Assembly (NCBI GenBank): GCA_902771785.1
Contig: CACXYH010000002.1
Location: forward strand, 32,553 to 96,552
Source of the DNA: an uncultured Prevotellaceae bacterium
Lineage (GTDB): Bacteria; Bacteroidota; Bacteroidia; Bacteroidales; Bacteroidaceae
Direction: 5' to 3'
DNA length: 64,000 bases
Of this stretch, positions 47,192 through 56,636 are shown one piece after another. Numbering within the stretch: the first letter of the stretch is position 1; each line of letters starts with the position of its first letter. Below the pieces are notes generated by a model. That model saw nothing but the letters and a program-made list of their open reading frames with translations. It made no database searches and had not been told where the DNA came from. A program made the translations under genes and the position numbers.

Positions 47192-48111
47192 TGTCCTAAA
47201 AGTGCTTTAATGGTGCTTTCGGGGGCGCGGAAGATGGTGCCATGCTTGTGGAGAGGCGGCACGCTGACAGAGTCGCTGATGTCCTGAAATTCGATGAAAT
47301 CGCGAGTTTTAGAGCATCCGAAGTCCTTCAGACGATAGCGGTCGTAGTAAATCAGATAGTCGTCGCCCACCTTTGCAACGGTAGGTCCTTCCATGAACTC
47401 GCCCGTGAAGGGCTCACTGGGTGTGCTCCAAGGGCCTTCGGGATCTTTGGCGAAGCTCACCTTGAGGTTGCGGTTAGGACGGGTGTTGTCTTTCAATACC
47501 ATCACATAGTCTTCAGGGCCGCGCTTCAAGATCGTGGCGTCGATGCAGCTGAAACCCGGGTCGAGCAGCAGTTTGGCTTCAGAGAAGAACTCAAAGTCCT
47601 TCGTCGTGGCGTAGTAGAGACGGTGGTTGTTGAGCGTGTCTTCAACGCCCAGCTCAAAGTTTTGCGACGGCACGCACGATGCCCACACCACCATGGCCTG
47701 CTGCTTCACATCATCCCAGAACAGTTCTGGCGCCCAGACGTTGACGGTCGACGTGTCTTTCATCACCTCGACAAACTGCTGAGGAGTCCAGTGCTGCAGG
47801 TCTTGCGACGAAGAAAAGCCGAAGCCACGATCGCCTCGCCAGCTACTGGTCCACACCATGCGGTAGATTCCATCGGGCGTGCGGATGATGCTGGGGTCGC
47901 GCATCACTTTCTGACTGCCCACATTGGGTGCCAACCAAACGCCGGGAATACTGTCCCAATGGACACCGTCTTCACTATAGATGAAGCGCAGTCCGTCGGT
48001 AGCAGGTTCATGAAACGAAGTGGAAACGTAGAGTTCTTTCTCGGCCTGCTGCCCACAAGCAACAAGCAACATAGCTGCCAAGAGCAGCGAATAGCATGAT
48101 AGTCTCTTCAT
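47188..48111 (-). CDS. GH43-like five-bladed propeller lipoprotein
   Basis: A lipoprotein signal (lipobox VAC, cysteine at 19) opens this 307-residue protein. The propeller shows the three acidic positions expected in GH43: Asp in VMRDPSIIRT, the NVWAPELFWDD segment with Glu, and EGPTVAKVGDDYLIYYD. GH43 enzymes include arabinofuranosidases, xylosidases and galactanases; within this pectin locus an arabino- or galactosidase is plausible. The start codon follows a strong terminator-like hairpin by only a few bases (48112-48153), an unusual position that may limit its expression. Confidence 0.8.
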   Translation of the reverse strand: MKRLSCYSLLLAAMLLVACGQQAEKELYVSTSFHEPATDGLRFIYSEDGVHWDSIPGVWLAPNVGSQKVMRDPSIIRTPDGIYRMVWTSSWRGDRGFGFSSSQDLQHWTPQQFVEVMKDTSTVNVWAPELFWDDVKQQAMVVWASCVPSQNFELGVEDTLNNHRLYYATTKDFEFFSEAKLLLDPGFSCIDATILKRGPEDYVMVLKDNTRPNRNLKVSFAKDPEGPWSTPSEPFTGEFMEGPTVAKVGDDYLIYYDRYRLKDFGCSKTRDFIEFQDISDSVSVPPLHKHGTIFRAPESTIKALLGQ

Positions 48112-48153
48112 AAAAAACGCGTCTTATATACTTCTTATATATAAGACGCGTTT
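48112..48153 (-). terminator. Perfect 16-bp hairpin with T run abutting the GH43-like start codon
   Basis: 48115-48130 (AAACGCGTCTTATATA) pairs perfectly with 48138-48153; on the minus strand the stem is followed by six Ts and then at once by the ATG at 48111. It lies between the GH2 stop (48166) and the GH43-like gene. It can act as an internal (partial) terminator, mRNA-stabilising 3' end, or an attenuator. Confidence 0.85.
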
Positions 48154-48165
48154 AGGGGGCTTTTG

Positions 48166-50913
48166 TCACCACTGCGTAATGTCGGCAAAACGCATCAGAT
48201 AGGTGTCGTACTGCGTGATGAAAGGACGGAACGGTGCAGGTACGGACGAGGGACTGCCAAAGAGCGGCGGCATCACACCGGCCTCAACACGATAAAGACG
48301 GAAACGGGCACCGACCTTGCCTGCCGGAATGGGGAATGCCGTGCGACGGAACTTGGGTCCCTGTCCTGAGACGGCTGCGTTGACAGTAAGCACGATACCG
48401 CGGTCTGTCTGCTCGAAATTCAGATTGAGGCTGTCGCCCACAACGAGCAATCCACGACCCTCAGCATCGGTAAGCAGGGCTGCATCGACCCCCTCATGAT
48501 TGCCTTCGAAATAGAGGTCGTCCTTCTGCTTAGCCCAAATGCCGTAGCGACAGGCCTGATGACGACCCGGATAGCTGGCGAACGGGCCTTGACCAAGCCA
48601 CTGAACCCGGTCGACTGTCTGGTCGAGCAGGAAAGCGAGTCCAAGCTCGGCACGGAAGACATCGGCAGTATCGGGCATTAAGGTGAACGCATACTCCAGT
48701 CCACCATCGACAGGCTGGCACTGCACCTCGGCCTTCACGGCATCATTACCGACGGGCAACAGGTAACGTTGGGGCAGGCGCTCCTTCTGCGTGACACGCT
48801 CTGCCAGCGTAGCCTTACGGCCGGCACGCACCAGAGGGCCTTGCTGTATCAGCGCTGCCACATCGCCTTGGCTGCTCCACTCGTAACGCGGCTTGCTGAT
48901 TACAAACGACTGCTGCAAGAAGAGATGGCCCTGCGCATCGACCACATCGAAATGAAGTAGCGCAAGTTTGCCGGCAGGCACCAAAGGTAAGGTCAGCGTA
49001 TAGGCCACAGAATCATGAGGGGCGCAAGCAGGACTGAAGGCTCCACGGGCAATGGTATCGCGATGGGAAGAAAGTGCCCAGTGGAAGGTCACGTTATCCT
49101 TCAGGTTCAAGAAGTCGTAGCGATTGTGAATGGTAAGGGTAGCCGGCATATTGCCGCCCGATAGAGCCTCGCCCGTCGAAGGAGTCGAAAGGGAAACGAA
49201 AGCACGGGCGTAGTTATGCTGCAGCTCATAGTAGTTAGGCAACGGCGTACGGTCGGCATAGAGCAGTCCGTCGGTGCCTTTATTGCCATACATCTCGAAG
49301 CCGGCGCTGGGCGAAGTATAGACTTTCTCCTCATAGCCGAACATTGGTTGCTGTGCGGCATGACTCAGCACAAAGGGCATACCCTGGTCGACCCACTCCC
49401 AGACGCTGCCTCCGGCAATGCCTGGCGTGCGTTGAATGATTTCCCACTGGCGGTCGTGGTCTTCGAGCGAAATGCCAAGCGTGTGGCAGTACTCGGTGAA
49501 GATGACAGGCCGGTCGAGATGCTGATAGAAGCCCGCTATCTGTCCTGTCGTGGGGTAATGGGGCGCATAGATGGGAGCGGCGGAAGGAAATCCTTTCGCA
49601 TTTCCGCCCTCGAAGAAACGACGGAAGTAGCTGCCCACCTGCGGATAGCAGAAAGGCCGCGAGGAGTCGAGTTCCTTTCTCACGTAGTCGCCCAGGCGGA
49701 TGCAAATATCGGTGAGCGGGTTTTCATTGCCCAGACTCCAGACGAGCACCGAGGGATGGTTCTTGTCGCGACGGATGGTAGCCTCGGCACGCTGCTGCAG
49801 AATGGGATAGAAAGAAGAGTCGCTGAGGTTCTTGTCGCCGAAGCCGAAGGGCACCTCATCGACGATGTAGAAGCCAAGCGAGTCGGCCAGTTCATAGAAG
49901 CGGGGCTCACGAGGATAATGGCTGGTGCGGATGTAGTTGACGGAAGCTTCCTTCATGAGACGCATATCGCGCAGGGTAAGTTCGTCGCTGACGACCTTTG
50001 CGGTACGTGGGTCGGTAGAGTGGCAGGTGACGCCACGCAGTTTGATGGGTTGCCCGTTAAGTTTCAGCACATTGCCGTCAATGGTGACTTCGCGGAAGCC
50101 GAACTTATGCTCAAAGACCTGCAGAGTGCCTTTCTTATTGAGAAGCGTCGTACGTAGCGTATACAGATAAGGTGTCTCTGCCGTCCAAAGATGTGGGTTG
50201 ACCACGCGATTGGTTCCTACGACACGCCTATCGGCATCAAGTATCTCGTGTCTGACGCTTGCACCTTTCCCATTGGCAATCTCCACATCGACGTTGACCT
50301 CACCCGTGTTTTTAGTGCGGATGGTCAGGTCGCTGAGATGAGTGTTGGGCACCGCCATCAGCGTAACATCGCGAAAGATGCCGCTGGGCGCCCAGTCGTC
50401 GTTGTAGTCGAAGTCGCTGCCTCGGAAGCGGGTAATCACGCGCAGGGCCAGTTCCTGTTCGCCATGCTTACGCAAGCAGTCGGTAATGTCGAAGAGCGCC
50501 GTGTTGTAGCCGGAGCGCCAAGCACCTGCGTGCCGGCCATTGACGTAGAGGTCGTAGCCATAGAGCACGCCGTCGAAGCGAAGCACGATGCGCTGTCCGC
50601 GCCACTCCTGGGGCACGCTGAAGTGGGTGCGATAGTAGCCTGTCAGGGGATTGGCCTTGTCGTAGCTGGGCTTGCAGAAGCCATAGGCTTCCCAACAGCC
50701 AGGCACGGGAATGGTGCGCCAGGTGGCATCTTGGGCCGGCACACCAGCCTCATTTTCTTGGATACCCTCGACTACCTTCAGGCTCCATTCGCCATTCAGG
50801 CTTCGCATCATGGCGGGGTCGGTGACGGGAAGGACCTGCGCCGCCGAGCAGTTCAAGTGGAAGAGGCCAACCATCAACGCAAAGAGGAGCTGCGCTCGCA
50901 TTGCTTTCGTCAT
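48166..50913 (-). CDS. GH2 family glycoside hydrolase (beta-galactosidase-like)
   Basis: The 915-residue protein has an N-terminal export signal (FALMVGLFHLNCSAAQ). The GH2 order is jelly roll (PVPGCWEAYGFCKPSYD), Ig-like domain, TIM barrel with acid/base Glu in VWSLGNENP (about residue 396) and nucleophile Glu in FTEYCHTLG (about 472), then WEWVDQGMPF and a C-terminal beta-galactosidase domain (RVQWLGQGPFASYPGRHQ). A beta-galactosidase on galactan side chains is the most likely role. Its start overlaps the DUF362 stop by 4 bases. Confidence 0.92.
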   Translation of the reverse strand: MTKAMRAQLLFALMVGLFHLNCSAAQVLPVTDPAMMRSLNGEWSLKVVEGIQENEAGVPAQDATWRTIPVPGCWEAYGFCKPSYDKANPLTGYYRTHFSVPQEWRGQRIVLRFDGVLYGYDLYVNGRHAGAWRSGYNTALFDITDCLRKHGEQELALRVITRFRGSDFDYNDDWAPSGIFRDVTLMAVPNTHLSDLTIRTKNTGEVNVDVEIANGKGASVRHEILDADRRVVGTNRVVNPHLWTAETPYLYTLRTTLLNKKGTLQVFEHKFGFREVTIDGNVLKLNGQPIKLRGVTCHSTDPRTAKVVSDELTLRDMRLMKEASVNYIRTSHYPREPRFYELADSLGFYIVDEVPFGFGDKNLSDSSFYPILQQRAEATIRRDKNHPSVLVWSLGNENPLTDICIRLGDYVRKELDSSRPFCYPQVGSYFRRFFEGGNAKGFPSAAPIYAPHYPTTGQIAGFYQHLDRPVIFTEYCHTLGISLEDHDRQWEIIQRTPGIAGGSVWEWVDQGMPFVLSHAAQQPMFGYEEKVYTSPSAGFEMYGNKGTDGLLYADRTPLPNYYELQHNYARAFVSLSTPSTGEALSGGNMPATLTIHNRYDFLNLKDNVTFHWALSSHRDTIARGAFSPACAPHDSVAYTLTLPLVPAGKLALLHFDVVDAQGHLFLQQSFVISKPRYEWSSQGDVAALIQQGPLVRAGRKATLAERVTQKERLPQRYLLPVGNDAVKAEVQCQPVDGGLEYAFTLMPDTADVFRAELGLAFLLDQTVDRVQWLGQGPFASYPGRHQACRYGIWAKQKDDLYFEGNHEGVDAALLTDAEGRGLLVVGDSLNLNFEQTDRGIVLTVNAAVSGQGPKFRRTAFPIPAGKVGARFRLYRVEAGVMPPLFGSPSSVPAPFRPFITQYDTYLMRFADITQW

Positions 50914-53051
50914 AGCTTCTGGTATTTCAAATCAATCTTGGTGTACTTGCGTTCCTGCTGATTGTTCCAATGTTCGAAGAGTCCGAGAGGCTGCTGAAGC
51001 GGCTGTCCGCCCTGCTTATAGACGGTTCCGCTGGGCGTATGGGGAATGGTGGCAGCTTCGCGCAAGTACTCATCGCAATAGTTCAGGCTTCCAAACTCGG
51101 GCCACTCACCGATAATGATGTCCATAGCGACCGCATCGCAGGCCAGTTCGTCTTGACTGACGATGAGCGAGCAGGCCCAATCGCCGTTGAAGGGTGCTTT
51201 CATCCACTTGGGATTGGGAGCGCCATTCACGTCGCGCGAGCCATAGGTGCCGTCGATGATGAAGAGCAGCGTCTTCTGTCCCATGTCCTTGTGGGCCATC
51301 CAGTCGACGAATGTCTTATACTGCGGCTTGCCGTTGCGCTTGTCCTGGCTCACGTTGTTGTGGGCATTCTGCCGCCAAAGCAGGTTGATGTCGGTGGCTC
51401 CGTACCAGTTTTTCGAGGTCAGCGTGACGCCTGGGCCTGAATGGGTCTTCAGCAGCGCCGAGTTAATGAGATAATCGGCATCGACAATGCACTTGGCCAG
51501 CCCGCGCGCCATCTTGCCATTATCCACGGAGTAGGTTATCTGCTCAGGGTAATACTCGCACTTCTCGCGTCCGTCGCCACCGATATTGTCGATGAAACGC
51601 ACCTCAGGGAACTCCCTGTGCACCTTATTATATATAGAGTCGGTGATGGCACGCGAGGGTTCGCAGAGCACGATGTCCTGCTGGCGCACGCCGCCGTCGC
51701 GCACCATAGAGCGCACGAGGGCCAGCGTCACGAAGGGCGACGAGTTGAGTTCGATGGTGTCGCGGTGCGTGATGGCGTTGTTCAGATTGAGCTTCACGGC
51801 AATCGACTCGCCCTTCTTGTAGCCACGATTGCCGCGTCCGTGGGTCTTGTTGAAGTGCTTGAAAAGTGCCTTCCAGGCTTTCTTGGGGGTGAGTTCGCCG
51901 GATAGCTGCACGACAGCCTCGCGCACCAATGCGTCGGCCTTGGCCTGACTGTTCCAGCGGTCTTCCACCCAAAGGCCGGTATGACCGTCCCATGTGGCCA
52001 CACCTGGGGCGTGCACCCATGCCACCCGGCCGGGATGAATGCCCCTACCCTCGCCCAACGGCTGGTTGGGGCCCACAAACAAGCGGGGTTTCGGGCTTTT
52101 ACCATACTCGCCGAAGAACAGGCGGTCGCGATTGACAGCCTCCGAAAGCAGCTGAATGGTGGTCGACGGCCCCAGGTCGGGATTGCGCCAGGAGCGCAAC
52201 TGCCACACCAGCTTGCCGTTTTTGTCGACTTCAATGGCCTGCACAGGAGCTTTGGCAGTATCCATCGGCGTCTTGTTCCATTCGTTATACCAGTTGTTGA
52301 TGATGTGTCCGCCATCCTTCAGCCGCACTACTTTCTGCGGTTGTGTGACGCCATACTGCGTGGTGTTGAGCTGCCAAACGGTCTGACCTTGCCGGTTGAT
52401 TTCCTGAATCAGCCCCTTCCGGCCCGTGACAAGCAGGTTGCCCGTCTTGGGCAACTCCTGCACCGACCAGGGCAGCATGCCCGTCCAGCGGTCTACTTCC
52501 TGTCCGCTGCTGGTGAACTCGTGGATGCATCCCATCGCCATATTCGCCACCAGCAGCGTGCCGCGCGACGACAATCGGGCGTTGCGGAACTGCCCGTGGA
52601 CAGAGCCTTTCTCGTTGTAGGGCAACTGAAACTCGCCGACGACACGGCAAGCGGGAATCTCCATGACGACAGCCTTGGCAGGCTTTCCGTTCTGAACGAA
52701 CACCACATGCGTGCGCCCGATGGGCTGAGCGGTGTGAATCTCCGTTCCCTCCGGCGCCTGATAGCCCCACACGGTCTGTCCGTTCTGGTCAATTTCGGCC
52801 ACGCCATACTGATGGGCCACGAGCATGTGGCCGTCGGTCATCAGCACAGCATCGCTGATTTCGCCACGCTTCAGCTGGTCCTGATAGGCCCAGCTCACCT
52901 GTCCGTCCTTCACGATGAACATGCGTCGCTGCTTGCTCTGCCCGGCATAGAAGAAGTCATGACGTGACAGGCTCTCGTCGACAACCGTCTGGGCCAGCAT
53001 CTCGCCGCCAGTCAGCATGAATAAAAGAAGTGCTCCTAATAGTCTTTTCAT
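50910..53051 (-). CDS. Beta-propeller plus DUF362 protein
   Basis: I start at the ATG at 53051 (MKRLLGALLLFMLTGG, export signal); the GTG at 53144 lies in the repeat array. Of 713 residues the first 330 form a PQQ/WD-type propeller (QVSWAYQDQLKRGEI, QTVWGYQAPEGTEIH, GKLVWQLRSWRNPDLG), and the C-terminal part (about 390-700) matches DUF362 (KGESIAVKLNLNNAI, VLCEPSRAITDSIYNKV, INSALLKTHSGPGVTLTSKNWYG). DUF362 usually occurs in ferredoxin-like proteins of unknown function; I see no iron-sulfur cysteine motif here. It is the first gene of the PUL block as seen in this window, coupled by ATGA to GH2. Its role in pectin use is unknown. Confidence 0.82.
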   Translation of the reverse strand: MKRLLGALLLFMLTGGEMLAQTVVDESLSRHDFFYAGQSKQRRMFIVKDGQVSWAYQDQLKRGEISDAVLMTDGHMLVAHQYGVAEIDQNGQTVWGYQAPEGTEIHTAQPIGRTHVVFVQNGKPAKAVVMEIPACRVVGEFQLPYNEKGSVHGQFRNARLSSRGTLLVANMAMGCIHEFTSSGQEVDRWTGMLPWSVQELPKTGNLLVTGRKGLIQEINRQGQTVWQLNTTQYGVTQPQKVVRLKDGGHIINNWYNEWNKTPMDTAKAPVQAIEVDKNGKLVWQLRSWRNPDLGPSTTIQLLSEAVNRDRLFFGEYGKSPKPRLFVGPNQPLGEGRGIHPGRVAWVHAPGVATWDGHTGLWVEDRWNSQAKADALVREAVVQLSGELTPKKAWKALFKHFNKTHGRGNRGYKKGESIAVKLNLNNAITHRDTIELNSSPFVTLALVRSMVRDGGVRQQDIVLCEPSRAITDSIYNKVHREFPEVRFIDNIGGDGREKCEYYPEQITYSVDNGKMARGLAKCIVDADYLINSALLKTHSGPGVTLTSKNWYGATDINLLWRQNAHNNVSQDKRNGKPQYKTFVDWMAHKDMGQKTLLFIIDGTYGSRDVNGAPNPKWMKAPFNGDWACSLIVSQDELACDAVAMDIIIGEWPEFGSLNYCDEYLREAATIPHTPSGTVYKQGGQPLQQPLGLFEHWNNQQERKYTKIDLKYQKL

Positions 53052-53112
53052 AAGTGCATGATATTTTCCTGATATTATAAGAAAGACGCACATCCGCCGC
53101 AATTGTAACCAA

Positions 53113-53190
53113 TTGGCGGCACTAAACCCACCGATAGGCGGCACTAATCGCTTGGGTTAGTACCGCCTATCGGTGGGATTAGTGCCGCCT
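53113..53190. repeat. Array D: four 22-bp-phased units forming a long hairpin
   Basis: GGCGGCACT begins at 53115 and 53137; its reverse complement form AGT(A/G)CCGCC begins at 53159 and 53181. Unit centres (53119, 53141, 53163, 53185) are exactly 22 bases apart. Two forward and two reverse units make a stem of about 35 bases with 3 mismatches between the infB stop and the DUF362 gene. No T run follows, so it is not a standard terminator. Confidence 0.92.
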
Positions 53191-53231
53191 TCCTGCGAAG
53201 ACCGGCGTCTGGCTATTCAGAGATGCAGCGA

Positions 53232-56198
53232 CTACAGCTTCTGCTCCACCTCGATTTCGGTGAAGGTTTCGATGATGTCGCCCACCTGGATGTCGTTGAA
53301 GTTGACGAGCGAGATACCGCACTCCAGTCCGGTAGCCACCTCTTTGGCATCGTCCTTGTAGCGCTTCAGGGCATCGATGTTGGCAGTATGGATGACAATA
53401 CCATCGCGAATGACGCGAGCCTTGTCCTTGTTGTGCACCTTGCCTTCGGTGACGAGACCACCGGCAACGGTACCCACCTTCGAAATCTTGAACACCTGCT
53501 TCACCTCGATTTCGCCCGAGACGACCTCCTTCTTCACCTTGTCGAGCATGCCCTGCATGGTGCTCTTCACCTCGTCGATGGCATCGTAGATGATCGAGTA
53601 GGTATTGATTTCCACGCCTTCGCGCTCTGCCAGCTTGCGGGCATCGGCAGAAGGACGCACCTGGAAGCCCACGATGATGGCATCGGAAGCCGAGGCCAGC
53701 ATGACGTCGTTCTCTGAAATCTGGCCCACAGCCTTCGAGATGACGTTGACCTGCACCTTCTCAGTAGAGAGCTTGATGAACGAATCGGAGAGTGCCTCTA
53801 TCGAACCGTCGGTATCACCCTTGACGATGATGTTCAGCTCATGGAACTCACCCAGGGCAATGCGATGCGAGATGTCGTCGAGACCGAGCGTCTTCGTGGT
53901 GCGCAGCGACTGTTCGCGCTGCAGCTGCGTACGCTTGTTGGCTATTTCGCGTGCCTCCTGCTCCGTGTCCATCACGTGGAAGGAGTCGCCAGCCGTGGGT
54001 GCTCCGTTCAGTCCCAGGATGATGGCGGGCTCGGCTGGACCGGCACTCTGAATGCGCTGGTTACGCTCGTTGAACATAGCCTTGATGCGTCCGAAGGCGG
54101 TACCGGCAATCACCACGTCGCCCACCTTGAGCGTACCATTCGACACGAGCACGGTAGACACGTAGCCACGACCCTTGTCGAGCGAGCTCTCGATGATGCT
54201 ACCCGTGGCCTTGCGGTTGGGATTGGCCTTCAGGTCGAGCATCTCGGCTTCGAGCAGCACCTTCTCCAGCAGCTCTTCAACGCCGATACCCTTCTTGGCC
54301 GATATCTCCTGACACTGGTACTTACCGCCCCACTCTTCCACGAGCAGGTTCATGTTGGCCAGGTCCTCGCGAATCTTGTCGGGGTTGGCACCTGGCTTAT
54401 CAATCTTATTGATGGCAAACACCATCGGCACGTTGGCAGCCTGAGCGTGGGCAATGGCCTCCTTCGTGGTGGGCATCACCGAGTCGTCGGCAGCAACGAT
54501 GATGATGGCAATATCGGTCACCTGTGCACCACGGGCACGCATGGCGGTGAACGCCTCGTGGCCAGGGGTGTCGAGGAAGGTAATCTGACGGCCGTCAGAC
54601 AGCTCCACATTGTAGGCACCGATGTGCTGCGTAATGCCACCGGCCTCGCCGGCAATCACGTTGGTCTTGCGGATATAGTCGAGCAACGACGTCTTACCGT
54701 GGTCTACATGACCCATGACGGTGACAATCGGCGCACGCGTGACGAGATCGTTCTCGTCGTCCTGCTCCTCGGTGATGGCTTCCTGCACCTCGGCGCTGAC
54801 GTATTCGGTGGTAAATCCGAACTCCTCGGCCACGATGTTGATGGTCTCGGCATCGAGGCGCTGGTTGATAGACACCATGATGCCGATGCTCATGCAGGTA
54901 CCGATGACCTGATTGACGCCCACGTTCATCATCGTAGCCAGCTCGCTCACGGTGACGAACTCGGTGAGCTTCAGCACCTTCGACTGTGCTGCCTCGGCAG
55001 CCATCTCCTCGCTCATGCGCTCCTGAACGGCGTCGCGCTTCTCCTTACGATACTTGGCACCTTTCTTGTTCTGCGTGGTCTTCGAGGTGAGTCGGGCCAG
55101 CGTCTCCTTTACCTGGCGTGCCACGTCCTCCTCGTTGACCTCAAGCGGCTTCTGAATGGGGCGGTTCTTTTTCTTGTTCTTGCCGCCCTGCTGCTGTTGC
55201 ACGTTGTCCTGCAGGTTCTGGTTGCCGCCCTTGTTCTTCTTGTTACGGCCCTGGTTCTGCTGTTGCTGCTGCTTGGCAGCCTCTTCTATGTCGACCTTGC
55301 CGTTGCGAATGCGCTCGCGCTTGCGGCGTTCGCCGTTGGCGGCAGCATTCTGGCTGCGCTGCTGGGCAATCTTCTCCTCGCGCTGCTTGCGCTTCTCCTC
55401 CTTCGACTTCTTCTTCGGACGAGTGCTCTGGTTCAGCGTCGAGAGGTCAATCTTGCCCAGAACGTTCACCTTCGGAGCCATTTTCGTCTCGCTCTTCAGC
55501 GTATAGATTTCGGGCTCGTTGCTGCTGGCAGCAGGTGCTTCGGGCTTCTTCTCCTCGGCCTTGGGCTCGGCTGGGGCTGCAACAGGGGCAGCCACCTTCA
55601 CCTTGGGCTTAGGCTCCGCCACCGGCTGAGGCTTCGCAGGCTCTTTCGCCACGGGAGCTTCGGGCTCGGGCTTAGCTTCAACCTTCGGCTTAGCTTCGAC
55701 CTTGGGCTCAACGGCAGGTGCAGCCGGCTTCTCTTCTTTCGGTTTGGCTACGGGTTCTACCTCGGCTTTGGGGCTCTCGGCAGCAGCCTTTGGCGCTGGG
55801 GTAGATTTCTGGGGCTTAGGCTTCACCTCAGCAACGGGCTCCGGCTTGGGCTCGGGTTTGGGCTGAGGTTTGGGCTTGCCCACACTATCCAGGTCGATTT
55901 TGCCCAACGGCTTGAACTGCTGTCGCGGCTGCGACAGGCTGTCGTCCACCTTTGCGGCAGGTTTCGACTCCGGTTTCTTCTCTTTCTTCTTGGGGAAGAG
56001 CGTAGCTGCCTTGGTCTTCACGGCCTTGTCGCCACTGAACTCGTTGACCAGCGCCTCATACTGCTGGTCGCTGATTTTGGTGTTCGGAGTGGCGTCGTCC
56101 TTGATTTCGCCCAGGCTACTCTTCTTCTTTAGGAAATCAACTGCCGTTTGAAGTCCTATGTTCAGTTCTGTTAATACTTTATTTAATCTTACTCCCAT
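53232..56198 (-). CDS. infB: Translation initiation factor IF-2
   Basis: IF-2 is the GTPase that places initiator tRNA on the ribosome. The 988 residues begin with the IF2_N helices ([21 protein letters not shown]), followed by a long Lys/Pro/Ala/Glu-rich linker (about 70-370), a second IF2_N block, and the G domain with [12 protein letters not shown] (about 495), [11 protein letters not shown] and NKIDKPGAN, then domains II-IV. The length is typical for Bacteroidota, with their extended N-terminus. It is the third conserved member of rimP-nusA-infB, separated from nusA by an inserted four-helix-bundle gene. A long minus-to-plus antisense open frame across it is a shadow. Confidence 0.97.
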   Translation of the reverse strand: MGVRLNKVLTELNIGLQTAVDFLKKKSSLGEIKDDATPNTKISDQQYEALVNEFSGDKAVKTKAATLFPKKKEKKPESKPAAKVDDSLSQPRQQFKPLGKIDLDSVGKPKPQPKPEPKPEPVAEVKPKPQKSTPAPKAAAESPKAEVEPVAKPKEEKPAAPAVEPKVEAKPKVEAKPEPEAPVAKEPAKPQPVAEPKPKVKVAAPVAAPAEPKAEEKKPEAPAASSNEPEIYTLKSETKMAPKVNVLGKIDLSTLNQSTRPKKKSKEEKRKQREEKIAQQRSQNAAANGERRKRERIRNGKVDIEEAAKQQQQQNQGRNKKNKGGNQNLQDNVQQQQGGKNKKKNRPIQKPLEVNEEDVARQVKETLARLTSKTTQNKKGAKYRKEKRDAVQERMSEEMAAEAAQSKVLKLTEFVTVSELATMMNVGVNQVIGTCMSIGIMVSINQRLDAETINIVAEEFGFTTEYVSAEVQEAITEEQDDENDLVTRAPIVTVMGHVDHGKTSLLDYIRKTNVIAGEAGGITQHIGAYNVELSDGRQITFLDTPGHEAFTAMRARGAQVTDIAIIIVAADDSVMPTTKEAIAHAQAANVPMVFAINKIDKPGANPDKIREDLANMNLLVEEWGGKYQCQEISAKKGIGVEELLEKVLLEAEMLDLKANPNRKATGSIIESSLDKGRGYVSTVLVSNGTLKVGDVVIAGTAFGRIKAMFNERNQRIQSAGPAEPAIILGLNGAPTAGDSFHVMDTEQEAREIANKRTQLQREQSLRTTKTLGLDDISHRIALGEFHELNIIVKGDTDGSIEALSDSFIKLSTEKVQVNVISKAVGQISENDVMLASASDAIIVGFQVRPSADARKLAEREGVEINTYSIIYDAIDEVKSTMQGMLDKVKKEVVSGEIEVKQVFKISKVGTVAGGLVTEGKVHNKDKARVIRDGIVIHTANIDALKRYKDDAKEVATGLECGISLVNFNDIQVGDIIETFTEIEVEQKL

Positions 56199-56211
56199 AT
56201 CTTAAAGTAAA

Positions 56212-56245
56212 AGTGAATAGTGAAAAGTGAAAAATTTGCTTCCGC
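56212..56245. repeat. Left copy of a 34-bp inverted repeat
   Basis: AGTGAATAGTGAAAAGTGAA, then AAATTTGCT and TCCGC; the reverse complement stands at 56637-56670 with one mismatch in 34 (29 perfect bases). It lies between the four-helix-bundle stop and infB. Confidence 0.93.
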
Positions 56246-56255
56246 ACTTTTCCGT

Positions 56256-56633
56256 TCACTTGATCTCTTTGTCTTGTTTTGTCGTTTTAATTGATGCGAT
56301 TAAGAGGGCCAGCAATTCCTGGCAATCATTTGCCATGCTGTCAAACTGCTCATTGCTCATATACTCCGTGTCATGAAGTATATTCAACCAGTATAAAGTC
56401 TCGTTACACTCCTTGAGTGCAATGGATAGCTTATTGATAAAATCTGCTGCGCTTTGTGCATATACAGCCTCACTCACCAGAGCGCCGATAGCTGTGCCAG
56501 AACGGAAAACCTGATTCAGCATTCCATATTCCTGGGGACTGCACTTGACGCATTTCACCATCTTGACCACCCTTGTAGCAAAGAGGTAGCTTTTCCGGGT
56601 AAGGGGTGAGTTGCTGTTCTGAAGATACGACAT
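56256..56633 (-). CDS. Four-helix-bundle protein (23S rRNA IVS / bAvd-like family)
   Basis: The ATG at 56633 is used; a GTG one codon earlier touches the inverted repeat. The product (125 residues) shows the family pattern: an aromatic first helix (KSYLFATRVVKMVKCV), the VFRSGTAIGALVSEAVYAQSAADFINKLSIALKE block, and NETLYWLNILHDTEYM. Relatives occur inside 23S rRNA intervening sequences and as accessory (bAvd) proteins of diversity-generating retroelements; free-standing copies of unknown role are common in Bacteroidota. This one is boxed by a 34-bp inverted repeat, between nusA and infB. That arrangement looks like a small mobile insertion, though no transposase is present. Confidence 0.85.
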   Translation of the reverse strand: MSYLQNSNSPLTRKSYLFATRVVKMVKCVKCSPQEYGMLNQVFRSGTAIGALVSEAVYAQSAADFINKLSIALKECNETLYWLNILHDTEYMSNEQFDSMANDCQELLALLIASIKTTKQDKEIK

Positions 56634-56636
56634 CAC

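Noticed and set aside
53052-53144. GTG-started extension of the DUF362 gene
   Set aside because: It would translate array D and precede the signal peptide; the ATG at 53051 gives a clean export signal.
53841-56132. A 763-residue open frame antisense to infB
   Set aside because: It is the mirror of infB, caused by GC-rich third positions and its Lys/Pro/Ala-rich linker; it has no start signal and encodes leucine-rich low complexity.
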